Assembly (NCBI RefSeq): GCF_963576675.1
Contig: NC_088910.1
Coordinates: forward strand, 62,384,531-62,448,530
Reading direction: 5' to 3'
DNA from: Euphorbia lathyris
Taxonomy: Eukaryota > Streptophyta > Magnoliopsida > Malpighiales > Euphorbiaceae
DNA length: 64,000 nt
Of this stretch, positions 37,519 to 49,581 are shown piece by piece. Made by a program: the position numbers and the translations under genes. The notes under the pieces were generated by a model. That model saw only the letters and a list, made by a program, of their open reading frames with translations. It ran no database searches and had not been told where the DNA came from. The stretch's first letter is position 1. The number at the start of each line of letters is the position of its first letter.

Positions 37519-37825
37519 CCTAGCGGCAGCCGACGTGTGTCCGACGGCAGTCGGACGCACGCCCAGCAGCGCAGGGCGTGCGCTCAGCGTCCGCGGGACG
37601 CCCGACGGCCGTCGGGCACGCTCCCCCGACAGTCGTTGGGCGAGCGCCCGACAGCCATTGGGAGGGCGCCCGACGATCGTCGGGCAAACGCCCAACGTTC
37701 GTTGGGCGCACGCCCAACGACGTTGGGCGCACGCCCAATGATTGTTGGGCGTTCGCCCAACCAGGTTGGGTGATAGCCCAACCTCTTTTGGGCGACGCCC
37801 AACCTTAGTTGGGCGTCGCCCAAAA
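37519..37825. repeat. GC-rich array of about 14 palindromic units in the LTR
   Basis: Units of 21-22 bp follow one another, each with a stem GCCCRAC paired with GTYGGGC around a 4-base centre and a short spacer. Examples are GCCCGACGATCGTCGGGC, GCCCAACGTTCGTTGGGC and GCCCAATGATTGTTGGGC. When one arm changes G to A the other usually changes C to T, so pairing is kept. The array is strikingly GC-rich in an AT-rich window and ends about 20 bp before the TATA-like TATTTAAG. Copies H and B of this LTR retain only the last three units. Open frames across it in all directions are a by-product of the symmetry. Confidence 0.9.
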
Positions 37826-39574
37826 GATTACGGGATCCGTTGCCTATTTAAGGCACGGATCCCTATGCAAAAGGGGGAGGGGATTTTTGGGGAGAGCTTC
37901 TCACACTAGAACATTTTCTAGAGAGAGAAAGTTGATTTTTTTGGGAGAAAACATTTTTTTCCTAAAAATTGAAAATCTCCAAATTTTCCCAAAGTTAAAA
38001 TTTTACCGAAAATACAAAAAACACCGGAAAAGCACGATTCGTGGAATCAACCGACTTCAACTGTCAATACCGAACTTGAGGTATTATCCGAGGACTAGAC
38101 TCGTTTTATTTTATTTAATTTATTTCCTTTATTTATTTTGTTTTATGTTATAATTTTATTTATTTAGTTACTTATTTATTTATCACGTTTTATTTAATTT
38201 TTTCGTATTTATTTAGTTTTCGTCTCGTATTAGATAAACGTTCGGTTTTGTTTTTAAATAAAAAACCTCGTTTTGATATCCCAATACGAACCGTGATCCG
38301 ATTAAAAGGTAGTTCGGGTATTAAAAAACGTCGTAATTATAAGTTTTTTTAAAAGATATTTCCGAATAACGTTTTAAAATAAAAACGTCGTTTTAGGAAA
38401 CTCCGTTATAGACTATGATCCATTTTTGGTAGTTCGGAGATCCAAAACGATTGAATTAGACTTAATTTAAAGCTTTTGAACGAATTTGGAAAGTGGTGGA
38501 CTGTTTCTGTAATTCTTCTCTTTCTGTCACTGATTGCTGTTTACCGACGGATTTTCCGTCGGTAAATCTGCTGAAATGTAAAAAATGTTGTTTTGGTCCC
38601 TTTTTCTCATCTTTTAGGCTTTTGGTCCTTTATATATATATATATGTATATTTATGTAATATATACTTTCAAGCTATTTTTAAATACTTTGTACATATGT
38701 TTATTTATATGTATATATTTTCTATTTAATTCCTTTAAACTATATTGGGTATTATTTTTAGAGGATTATTTATTTGGGCATCTTGGGTAATTAATTAGAA
38801 GGTATTTTGAGGATAATTAGGAGTTATTTTTTATGATTAATGTATATTTGGGAGAGTTATTTCTCATATATTTATTCTGATAGTTATTTTGGGGATATAA
38901 GGTTTATTTTCTTATTAACAATAAACTTGGTTCATTATTTTACATGTTTTAAGTATGATAAAAGTGTATTATATTTAGTATCTTTCATTTTCATTATTAT
39001 GTATATATTTAGCTATATTAGGTGGTATCCTTTACTTGGTTTTCTAAATTATATGTATATCATTATTTTTAAATATAGGTATATATATATATGTATATGC
39101 TCATTTTCTTACCCTTTTGGCATTTGGGGATATAGGTTTTAAATTAGTTTCCAATTGATGAATTTGGGATTGGTTCATTTGTTGTTGTGACTATGATAAT
39201 GTTCAAGATTGTTTCAATTGAGTGAAAAGGGGAAAATAAACCACAAAAAAAAGAGAATTTAATTTGTTTATTTAAGCTCAATTTTTAGAGGTTTCTAATG
39301 TAAATAAAACGTCTTCTTGACATTTTTAAATCATTTCCAAAATATCACGTGTTGAAACCTTGATCCGTTCCAACGACGGATTAGGCGAACCTTGTAATTA
39401 AAATCGTTTTCGTCGTAAATAATGGAGTTTTGAATCGTTTTCTTAAATGATTTGTATAAAATAAATCGACTTGTATGCCTAACCACGTTTTCGGATTAAA
39501 ATTCTTTATTTCACGTCTTCAAACGCTCGAGTCGTTTCAACGACGATTCAAGTAGATGACATGTAAGTCAGCGG

Positions 39575-40241
39575 ACCTGGTTATCAGCCAGCATCAAAAA
39601 AGTAAAAAACGATCAACCTTGACGGGATATCGTTAAATAGCCCTTTTTCAGACGCAGGTTTGGGGATTGCACCCCATGCGGATGCACTGGTCGTCACAAT
39701 GATGGTTGAAGGCTGGGAAATTAGACGGGTGATGATTGATACGGGAAGTTCATGTAACGTCATCACTCGAGAAGCATTCATCAAACTCAAAGTTGATCCT
39801 GTCCAAGTGGAACCAACTATGGTCGATATTCTGGGAGTCACTGGTCATACCATTCAGACGAAAGGCCAAGTTATTTTGGAGTGCGAACTTGTTGGGGATG
39901 ATCAAGTTTGGAAAGGAGATCTGGATTTCTCAGTCCTAGATAGACAATTGGCCTACAATATTATTCTCGGACGACCATTTATCTCCGAAGTTGCGGCCCT
40001 TATCTCTATTCGCCATCTAACACTTTACATTCCTACGGTCAAGGGGGGAGTGATGGTTAGAGGTTGTCAAAAAGTGGCTCAAGAAACTTATTCGGCTTCG
40101 TTAATGATTCGCCCTCAATCTAAAAAGGAAACAAAAGAGGAATGCACTACAATAACAGTGGATAAGGATGATGCGGAGGACAATACATTACCACACATGG
40201 AGAATCTCTTGAGCCGACATAAACACTTGGTCAGAGAATGA
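39575..40241 (+). pseudogene. C-terminal Gag-protease fragment, unit 1
   Basis: It corresponds to 45833-46489 of the full copy and is nearly identical. It contains the retropepsin motif MIDTGSSCNVITREAF and ends HKHLVRE before TGA. Its start is the deletion junction with the host LTR. A TAA stop near 39601 sits where the full copy has GCA. Confidence 0.85.
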
Positions 40242-40840
40242 AATGCACCTATGGTCTTGAGTACTCTTTTTTCTTTAACAAGCTTTTTCCCACGAGGTTT
40301 TTCTTATTAAAGGTTTTAATGAGGCTCATTTGCAAAGACCTATCTCCTGTAATAAGGTGTTTCTTCCATTAATAAAGATTGTTGGTTTAATTATCCATTT
40401 TCTTTTTTATGATTCACTACTGCAATATCAATATTCCAGTCATAAAAAGGAGGCATCCAACGCTCCTCACAATCACAACAGATCCGCCACTTGGCAGATC
40501 ATGGTCACCAATAGAGTTAAAACGATCCTTGGACGCAAGGTCTTTACACTCTCTTGTCCTTCCCTAAGAAGGACTTACAAGTCCTACGGGCGGATCGTTT
40601 CACCTCAAAGATAGGTGGCAAAACGAACCCCTGGGCAGCTTTACTTCCTCTAAGGAGGAATAGAACAGCTTCAAACCTTCACAAAGGTTCACACGGTGAA
40701 GTATGGCTGGCCACCTACTTCAAACAAAAATCCTGAACATATTCGCATTCAAAACACTATCGGGCACAAAGTGTAAAAGTGAATTAAATAGCAATGTTTG
40801 GAATCATACTGGTTTTTACAAAAACTTATACAAACAAAAG
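40242..40840. other. Intergenic spacer between the convergent genes, unit 1
   Basis: About 600 bp separating the 3' ends of the Gag-protease and antisense genes, nearly identical to 46490-47088. It contains TTCCTCTAAGGAGGAA and CTTCACAAAGG-like small dyads. No gene is supported. Confidence 0.55.
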
Positions 40841-43060
40841 CTAAATGATAGCAGGGGCATCCCCTTTTACGCTTCCCTCACCCGCAGGGCACACCGGAGG
40901 ATCCTTTTTCTCCACAGTTGTAGATTCGCCACCAAGAGATACCTCCTTATCCCCTTTTGGTTCTGAATCAGCCTTAGACGGTATCTCTTGAGGATCATCC
41001 TCCACAGTTATGGTAGAAGGCTTAGCCTCAGGCAAGGTTCCTTTCATCCATCTTCTTACATAATCACGGAGATACCCCTTGGCATCAGGCATCTTCTTGA
41101 ACCTTGCCACATCCTCCGGCTCAGGAACGGCGAACTCAGGATCTGTGAAATCGATTCTGGGATGAGCTAAGGAGAAATATGCCATAAGCATCTCTCCATA
41201 AAAGAATGCTTGTTCGCCTGCCGTATATTCCGCCTCCCCGATAGCATCTTCATGATTTTTAGCATCGGAGGCTATCTTTGCCTTTAACTTTTGTATCTCC
41301 TCGTCTCGGAGAATCAAAGCAGCTGTGGCAGAAGCCAAGTTCGCGTTAGCAGAAGAAAGGTTGGCATTGGCAACGGCAAAAGAAGAATTGGCATTTGCCA
41401 ACTCTTTCTCCAGCTTCTCAACAGTGAACCTATCCTGAAGCAGCCCGTTCTCCAAGGTACGTAGGCGGGCGTACAGCTGAGAAAAGCAAAACAAGTTAGC
41501 CAAAAAGCAGAAACAAAGAAATCATCACACTCTTCTAAAAAACTTACTGAAAGAAGCTCCGATTTTCCCTTTTGGACGTGGATCGATCTGGGGATTGGGT
41601 CATAGCCCCTTTGTACTTCTCCTACTTGTCCTAGAGCTTCGTCCAGGTTATTCAAAAGCGATTCATCCTCGAAAGTTCATCCAGCCAACTTGGCGGACCA
41701 AGATTCGCCAGTACTGGGCTTCGCCGTCTGCATAAGTAAGAAAGACCATACGCCACTTCAAAATCCGACAAGCAGGCAAATGCATTACCTGAACCGTTTT
41801 TTCAGTAGTCTTGGCAGACTTAATGGCATCCGCCATTATCTTGGTACTCCCAACGGTATTGGGCCGCCTCTTCTTTAGTGGCGGGTCAGCAGTCGTCTCC
41901 ATAGGGCGTTTGCCCGTATCAGTTTGAGGGATAGCCTCTTGATTTTTCTTGCGGGCTTCTTCTTCTCGAAATTGCCTGCGCGTCTCTGCAAGAGCACGAT
42001 TTGCCTTAGATGCAGCCCTGCCAAAAGAAGATATCAAAATAAATTAAAGCTCCAAAATAAATAAGGTACCTTGATCAAATTGAGTTATTTTCGAGTAAAC
42101 AAGTTGATCCTCCACTCGGCGGATCAAAGGAACGTCGCTCATCATGAAGGCTAAGGCATCCTCATAAGTCCAGGCATTCGCCTTAATTTGCTTCATGAGA
42201 TCCGCCACAGCCTCATCGCCAAGCGTTAAGATTCGTATGTCTCCCGCCATGTGTAGTGGACGAGAGTTCCAGACTAAAGGAAAGTCCAATGGCTCGTCCT
42301 CCTTTATCCTCACATAGAAGAAACTCTCATCCCAGCTATGCACGTTAGACATTTTGTGGTAGAAGGGCGAGTAAACACCAAATTTGGCGAATGTAAGATA
42401 GGACTCGGACTTCCTCTTAGAAGGTTTGTGAAAGGCTCTGAAGATACGGCCATTATACGTTACGCCTAAATTCGACGCCAGATAACAATCCAAGGCCATA
42501 TCGAGCCAACCATTAGGATGTAGTTGGCTGACAGCGATGTCAAAATACGAGAGGATATCCGCCAACATCTTGGGAAGAGGAAGGCGAAACCCTCTCTCAA
42601 CATGACTACAAAAAACAGTAAAAAAGCCTGTCGACGGATTGGAAGGGCGTTGATGTGAAGCAGGGAGTTGGGTTTCGTAGTTTTTGATCCATGGAAAGCG
42701 ATCTGATAGGTTCGCCAAATCCGCGGCACTCAGGCGAGACGAAGTGGATTCTGCTCGAGGTGTCTTCTTCCTAACAGGAACAGAAGAAGAAGCCATTGAA
42801 CCCAGAAACCGGTTACGGGCACTGGCCGGAGCAAAACTAGAAGGAAAAGAAGGACTTCCAGAGGAACGAGTCCGATAATGGCTCTGCGCCGAGTTATTTA
42901 ACTCAGCTAAACCGGAATTAATTTCTCCGGCGAGAAATTGGGAATCCTCCGACGAAGACGAAGACGAGGACCAACTAAAATCTACTTCAATACGAGGAGA
43001 AGATGGCAAATTAAAAAGTTCTGAAGTTGACCCCGAAGACGAAGATGAACTTCTAAACAT
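40841..43060 (-). pseudogene. Antisense Transposase_28-like gene, unit 1 (stop in exon 3)
   Basis: Same four-exon structure as the copy at 47089-49309: exons about 43060-42070, 41985-41789, 41727-41548 and 41476-40841. Exons 1, 2 and 4 are open. Exon 3 has a TGA at 41679-41677 where the other copy has CGA, a C-to-T change at a CpG. The product would stop before the coiled-coil part. Confidence 0.75.
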
Positions 43061-43320
43061 TCAAAAAATGATGTAAAGAACACTTACATGGAAATGCAGA
43101 AGCTTGAGGTTTCTGAGAAAAAGCTCCGAAAAGCAGAAGAAAATGGAAAGCAAGGGAGAAAAAGAACTCCGGAGAAGGAAGACGGCTTTTTAAAACGCTC
43201 CTAGGGCAGTGTGATTACACGTGTCAACCATCAAAGAACCTCGAACAGAGGGCTCATTAATGCGGAAGCGTGTGACGGCGCGCAGAAGTCTAAAAGCCCT
43301 AAAGGAATTTAAGGGCATTT

Positions 43321-43332
43321 TGGGGGGGCTTC
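43321..43332 (+). other. Polypurine tract of the tandem Gypsy element
   Basis: TGGGGGGGCTTC abuts LTR1. The same tract precedes LTR2 (ending 49581) and LTR3 (ending 51097). Confidence 0.7.
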
Positions 43333-43811
43333 TGATAACATCGGGATATGATCGCAAGGACCAAAAGAGATAATCGCCTCAAATATGCCACGTGGCATAG
43401 GAAACCGCCCGGCGGATCCCCCTGGGTTAGCTCTAAGAGATCCGTTGGCGGATCTCTAAGGCGAATCTCTCCACTTACTTAAGTAACGGCTAACCATCAA
43501 TTCGGCCATAATAATCATTAAATGAATCATTAATTGTCTTAACCCTCCAGGTTAAGAGTAACTTGTGACCGCCATTAAATGAGCATTAATGGAGACTCTC
43601 TAGTTACCTAGGAGTTACAAATCTATCTACTATCAATAGCCTACGTCTAGGCTATCAAGGTACACTCACTCATACTTACTTTTCGCTAAGCTTTGTCCAT
43701 TCAGTTTATTCGCCATATTTGTTACTGACTTTGGCATCGGAGTGTCCCCGGCCGATCCCAACGGCGCCTCACAGGGACGTGATCCGGTCAGAAGTTTTAT
43801 TTGTGTTATCA
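43333..43811 (+). repeat. LTR1 of the tandem Gypsy element
   Basis: It runs from TGATAACATC to TGTTATCA, with 8-bp inverted termini, 479 bp. The TATA-like site reads TATCAATA, mutated relative to TATAAATA in LTR2 and LTR3. Confidence 0.92.
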
Positions 43812-43813
43812 AT

Positions 43814-43830
43814 TGGTGCGGTGAAGGTGG
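43814..43830 (+). other. Putative primer-binding site
   Basis: TGGTGCGGTGAAGGTGG begins two bases after LTR1; it recurs at 50063-50079 and, diverged, on the minus strand at 9932-9916. The tRNA is not identified. It differs from the tRNA-Arg site of the Ogre-type element at 63463. Confidence 0.6.
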
Positions 43831-43873
43831 AATCCTTGACCCAATAAAGGATTTTCGGTCATATTGAGACATC

Positions 43874-46489
43874 ATGAATGATGAAATACTAAATCCCTCC
43901 TCAGGGATCGAGTCGCCAGTAATCACACCATCCAGTGCTGGGCACACGGGTACGACCGCTCCCACAATTAATATCGATGGAAATATGCCCCCAGCATCCT
44001 TCCTTGAGATGTGTGTTCTGGATATCGAGGTGCGATATGGGATTGAAATTGGCGACCGCCTTCGAGCGTTCACAACTATTCCTTATAGTAGTACGGTTTC
44101 TACGTCAGTAGTCTCGTCTCTACCTCCGTTAAACTTTGGTTTAGGACCATGGGCTCGTAACTCTTCATTCCTTCAAGCTCATAACGTTGACTCTACGGTA
44201 ACTACCACGGCGCCAAGTGGATCACGACCAGTTATGAGGGAGCTGTTTCCCGGTGAAGGATGCCGTAGGAATGACGTGGTCCCCCCTGGCGGATCAGGAG
44301 TTCCAAGGTTTAATCTTGATGGGCCGAATGTACCCAGATGACCACGGACGAATTCGTCCCTTGGGGGATTTAAAGAGCCCATTCGCAAAAAGCACAGAAA
44401 GAACAAAGATAAACAGCCAAGATCTCCTTCGCCCCGGCGAACAAAATCTTCACGCCGTGGCAGATCTCCTCCATCTGCTGGTCGTAAAAGGAGTAAGAGA
44501 CCGGAAAAAACGTCTCATCTAGGAGGACCGCCACCCCATCCATCTTCGGGAAATGTTGGACACGCTCTGACAGGAGGTCAACCAGGAGGAAACGAGCTGA
44601 ATCCTCCAAACAAAGGAAGCGGGGGAGGAGGCAATAGAGGAAGAAGGGGAGGCGGACGAGGAGGACATTCGCCATCGGATTCATCGTCCGAATCAAGTTC
44701 TTCATCTTCTCCGAGCAGATCGCCACGAAGAGATCGTCCCAGGGCGGAGCTGGAGAATTTTGATGACAGAGTCAGAGCCCTAGTGCTTCAAATGAATGAA
44801 GAAAATGCTAGGCATAATCCATTCGCCAACAGGGATTCGCCTTTTGCGGCTTGGATTGAAGCAGAGGAAACTGAAAGAGCGTTTAAAATCCCTAATCTGG
44901 CAATTTATACAGGTAAAGACAACCCGGAAGCTCATGTTCGAAAATACAGAATCATGGCCCGACTCAATCGAGCCACCGAACCTGTGCTTTGCAAAATGTT
45001 TGTCACCACGTTAGGAGGCCCGGCTTATTTGTGGTTTCAATCCCTACCTCCAGGCTCAATAAACAGCTTCGATCAATTGAGCAGGGAATTTTGTGCTAAA
45101 TTCGCCGGTTGCATTCCTGCAGTGGTGAAATCTGGAAAGCTTTTTGAGTTAAAACAAAAGGCGAATGAATCCCTCCGAGACTATGTAGACACTTTTAATC
45201 AATTGTGTATACAGATCGTTGACGTAGATATCTCTGTAGCTGTGGAATGCTTTGTGAAAAACACTACTTGTAAAAGTTTGCAAGAAGACCTCATCCGCAA
45301 GAAACCAACCAGCATGGCGGAGTTAATGGAACGTTGCAAAGATTTTATAGAGGTAGATGATATTCGCCGAGGCTCACCATCATCACCAAAGAAGGATCGA
45401 GGCGAATCCCGCTCCCGAGACCGAGATCGGGACAGAGACAAACGTCAAGATTCTCCTCGAAACAAACGAAGAGATTCCAGGAACAAATCAACATTTGTCA
45501 CCTCCTTCACACCTCTTAATGCTTCTAAAAGTGAGGTTCTTATGTGGATCGAGAACAGCCAGCACAAACGGAGCATTTCATACCCCGAGCCAAAAGGGGG
45601 GGAATATACCAATAAAGGAAAGGATCCTAAAAATTATTGTAAATATCACAGGAAAAATGGCCATGATACGGATGCTTGCTGGGAGTTAGCTCGAGAAATT
45701 GAACGACTCATTGAAAGAGGTAAATTGGATCGGTTCATCCAAACGGAAGGAAAAGACGATGATAGATCCAAGGAGGATTCAAAGAAGAAAGGAAAGGGCA
45801 CTATTAATGTCATAGCTGGCGGACCTGGTTATCAGCCAGCATCAAAAAAGGCAAAAACGATCAACCCTGACGGGATATCGTTAAATAGCCCTTTTTCAGA
45901 CGCAGGTCTGGGGATTGCACCCCATGCGGATGCACTGGTCGTCACAATGATGGTTGAAGGCTGGGAAATTAGACGGGTGATGATTGATACGGGAAGTTCA
46001 TGTAACGTCATCACTCGAGAAGCATTCATCAAACTCAAAGTTGATCCTGTCCAAGTGGAACCAACTATGGTCGATATTCTGGGAGTCACTGGTCATACCA
46101 TTCAGACGAAAGGCCAAGTTATTTTGGAGTGCGAACTTGCTGGGGATGATCAAGTTTGGAAAGGAGATCTGGAGTTCTCAGTCCTAGATAGACAATTGGC
46201 CTACAATATTATTCTCGGACGACCATTTATCTCCGAAGTTGCGGCCCTTATCTCTATTCGCCATCTAACACTTTACATTCCTACGGTCAAGGGGGGAGTG
46301 ATGGTTAGAGGTTGTCAAAAAGTGGCTCAAGAAACTTATTCGGCTTCGTTAATGATTCGCCCTCAATCTAAAAAGGAAACAGAAGAGGAATGCACTACAA
46401 TAACAGTGGATAAGGATGATGCGGAGGACAATACATTACCACACATGGCGAATCTCTTGAGCCGACATAAACACTTGGTCAGAGAATGA
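43874..46489 (+). pseudogene. Gag-protease of the tandem Gypsy element (one stop)
   Basis: The frame starts MNDEILNPSSG and would encode about 871 residues, broken only by TGA at 44339-44341; the third copy has CGA there. Domains in order: an N-terminal region of unknown function; an RS-like basic region (SPSPRRTKSSRRGRS in the third copy); an RGG-like segment (NRGRRGGGRGG) near 44630; the Retrotrans_gag capsid domain about 44930-45300 (AYLWFQSLPPGSINSFDQL); a CX2HX4HX4C knuckle CKYHRKNGHDTDAC near 45640; and a retropepsin-type protease with Asp-Thr-Gly at 45986-45994. The 568-codon part from 44783 is uninterrupted. The protein ends right after the protease, with no reverse transcriptase behind it. 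Confidence 0.85.
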
Positions 46490-47088
46490 AATGCACCTAT
46501 GGTCTTGAGTACTCTTTTTTCTTTAACAAGCTTTTTCCCACGAGGTTTTTCTTGTTAAAGGTTTTAATGAGGCTCATTTGCAAAGACCTATCTCCTGTAA
46601 TAAGGTGTTTCTTCCATTAATAAAGATTGTTGGTTTAATTATCCATTTTCTTTTTTATGATTCACTACTGCAATATCAATATTCCAGTCATAAAAAGGAG
46701 GCATCCAACGCTCCTCACAATCACAACAGATCCGCCACTTGGCAGATCATGGTCACCAATAGAGTTAAAACGATCCTTGAATGCAAGGTCTTTACACTCT
46801 CTTGTCCTTCCCTAAGAAGGACTTACAAGTCCTATGGGCGGATCGTTTCACCTCAAAGATAGGTGGCAAAACGAACCCCTGGGCAGCTTTACTTCCTCTA
46901 AGGAGGAATAGAACAGCTTCAAACCTTCACAAAGGTTCACACGGTGAAGTATGGCTGGCCACCTACTTCAAACAAAAATCCTGAACATATTCACATTCAA
47001 AACACTATCGGGCACAAAGTGTAAAAGTGAATTAAATAGCAATGTTTGGAATCATACTGGTTTTTACAAAAACTTATACAAACAAAAG
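46490..47088. other. Intergenic spacer between the convergent genes, unit 2
   Basis: About 600 bp; the counterpart of 40242-40840. In other Gypsy elements the polymerase genes would follow the protease here. None is present and no polymerase motif was found on either strand. Confidence 0.7.
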
Positions 47089-49309
47089 CTAAATGATAGC
47101 AGGGGCATCCCCTTTTACGCTTCCCTCACCCGCAGGGCACACCGGAGGATCCTTTTTCTCCACAGTTGTAGATTCGCCACCAAGAGATACCTCCTTATCC
47201 CCTTTTGGTTCTGAATCAGCCTTAGACGGTATCTCCTGAGGATCATCCTCCACAGCTATGGTAGAAGGCTTAGCCTCAGGCAAGGTTCCTTTCATCCACC
47301 TTCTTACATAATCGCGGAGATACCCCTTGGCATCAGGCATCTTCTTGAACCTCGCCACATCCTCCGGCTCAGGAACGGCGAACTCAGGATCTGTGAAATC
47401 GATTCCGGGATGAGCTAAGGAGAAATACGCCATAAGCATCTCTCCATAAAAGAATGCTTGTTCGCCTGCCGTATATTCCGCCTCCCCGATAGCATCTTCA
47501 TGATTTTTAGCATCGGAGGCTATCTTTGCCTTTAACTTCTGTATCTCCTCGTCTCGGAGAATCAAAGCAGCTGTGGCAGAAGCCAAGTTCGCGTTAGCAG
47601 AAGAAAGGTTGGCATTGGCAACGGCAAAAGAAGAATTGGCATTTGCCAACTCTTTCTCCAGCTTCTCAACAGTGACCCTATCCTGAAGCAGCCCGTTCTC
47701 CAAGGTACGTAGGCGGGCGTACAGCTGGGAAAAGCAAAACAAGTTAGCCAAAAAGCAGAAACAAAGAAATCATCACACTCTTCTAAAAAACTTACTGAAA
47801 GAAGCTCCGATTTTCCATTTTGGACGTGGATCGATCTGGGGATTTGGTCATAGCCCCTTTGTACTTCTCCTACTTGTCCTAGAGCTTCGTCCAGGTTATT
47901 CAAAAGCGATTCATCCTCGAAAGTTCGTCCAGCCAACTTGGCGGACCAAGATTCGCCAGTACTGGGCTTCGCCGTCTGCATAAGTAAGAAAGACCATACG
48001 CCACTTCAAAATCCGACAAGCAGGCAAATGCATTACCTGAACCGTTTTTTCAGTAGTCTTGGCAGACTTAATGGCATCCGCCATTATCTTGGTACTCCCA
48101 ACGGTATTGGGCCGCCTCTTCTTTAGTGGCGGGTCAGCAGTCGTCTCCATAGGGCGTTTGCCCGTATCAGTTTGAGGGATAGCCTCTTGATTTTTCTTGC
48201 GGGCTTCTTCTTCTCGAAATTGCCTGCGCGTCTCTGCAAGAGCACGATTTGCCTTAGATGCAGCCCTGCCAAAAGAAGATATCAAAATAAATTAAAGCTC
48301 CAAAAATAAATAAGGTACCTTGATCAAATTGAGTTATTTTCGAGTAAACAAGTTGATCCTCCACTCGGCGGATCAAAGGAACGTCGCTCATCATGAAGGC
48401 TAAGGCATCCTCATAAGTCCAGGCATTCACCTTAATTTGCTTCATGAGATCCGCCACAGCCTCATCGCCAAGCGTTAAGATTCGCATGTCTCCCGCAATG
48501 TGTAGTGGACGAGAGTTCCAGACTAAAGGAAAGTCCAATGGCTCGTCCTCCTTTATCCTCACATAGAAGAAACTCTCATCCCAGCTATGCACGTTAGACA
48601 TTTTGTGGTAGAAGGGCGAGTAAACACCAAATTTGGCGAATGTAAGATAGGACTCGGACTTCCTCTTAGAAGGTTTATGAAAGGCTCTGAAGATACGGCC
48701 ATTATACGTTACGCCTAAATTCGACGCCAGATAACAATCCAAGGCCATATCGAGCCAACCATTAGGATGTAGTTGGCTGACAGCGATGTCAAAATACGAG
48801 AGGATATCCGCCAACATCTTGGGAAGAGGAAGGCGAAACCCTCTCTCAACATGACTACAAAAAACAGTAAAAAAGCCTATCGGCGGATTGGAAGGGCGTT
48901 GATATGAAGCAGGGAGTTGGGTTTCGTAGTTTTTGATCCATGGAAAGCGATCTGATAGGTTCGCCAAATCCGCGGCACTCAGGCGAGACGAAGTGGATTC
49001 TGCTCGAGGTGTCTTCTTCCTAACAGGAACAGAAGAAGAAGCCATTGAACCCAGAAACCGGTTACGGGCACCGGTCGGAGCGAAACTAGAAGGAAAAGAA
49101 GGACTTCCAGAGGAACGAATCCGATAATGGCTCTGCGCCGAGTTATTTAACTCAGCTAAACCGGAATTAATTTCTCCGGCGAGAAATTGGGAATCCTCCG
49201 ACGAAGACGAAGACGAGGACCAACTAAAATCTACTTCAATACGAGGAGAAGATGGCAAATTAAAAAGTTCTGAAGTTGACCCCGAAGACGAAGATGAACT
49301 TCTAAACAT
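47089..49309 (-). CDS. Antisense four-exon gene with a Transposase_28-like domain
   Basis: Minus-strand exons 49309-48319, 48233-48037, 47975-47796 and 47724-47089 are joined by three GT-AG introns of 85, 61 and 71 bp and give one open frame of about 667 residues. Introns 2 and 3 are phase 0 and unambiguous. For intron 1 the acceptor at 48235-48234 keeps frame, whereas a stronger-looking one near 48268 would not. The N-terminus is Ser-rich and acidic (MFRSSSSSSGS). Exon 1 contains a block resembling Pfam Transposase_28 ('putative gypsy type transposon'): GFFTVFCSHVERGFRLPLP, then ILSYFDIAVSQLHPNGW, then a WDESFFYVR end. Exon 4 has a coiled coil with ANANLSS/ANANLAS repeats and an acidic tail. 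Antisense extra ORFs of this type are described in Tat-group elements. A minus-strand TATA-like TTTTAAAAAG lies near 49440. Function is unknown. Confidence 0.72.
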
Positions 49310-49581
49310 TCAAAAAATGATGTAAAGAACACTTACATGGAAATGCAGAAGCTTGAGGTTTCTGAGAAAAAGCTCCGAAAAGCAGAAGAAAATGGAAAGC
49401 AAGGGAGAAAAAGAACTCCGGAGAAGGAAAACGGCTTTTTAAAACGCTCCTAGGGCAGTGTGATTACACGTGTCAACCATCAAAGAACCTCGAACAGAGG
49501 GCTCATTAATGCGGAAGCGTGTGATGGCGCGCAGAAGTCCAAAAGCCCTAAAGGACTTTAAGGGCATTTTAGGGGGGCTTC

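Noticed and set aside
37459..37823. Overlapping open frames on both strands with repetitive Arg/Pro/Gly/Ala-rich products
   Set aside because: They are created by the palindrome array; each frame is a shadow of the symmetric GC-rich repeat and no codon pattern favours one.
44179..44406. Minus-strand frames opposite gag (also 43666-44073, 49915-50322 and 50428-50655)
   Set aside because: They mirror the Gag coding strand, change with neutral differences between copies, and lack splice or domain support, unlike the antisense gene at 47089-49309.
48266..48270. Alternative splice acceptor for intron 1 of the antisense gene (TTTTGGCAG)
   Set aside because: It has a good pyrimidine context but would put exon 2 out of frame; the acceptor at 48235-48234 keeps the frame, though transcripts are needed to decide.
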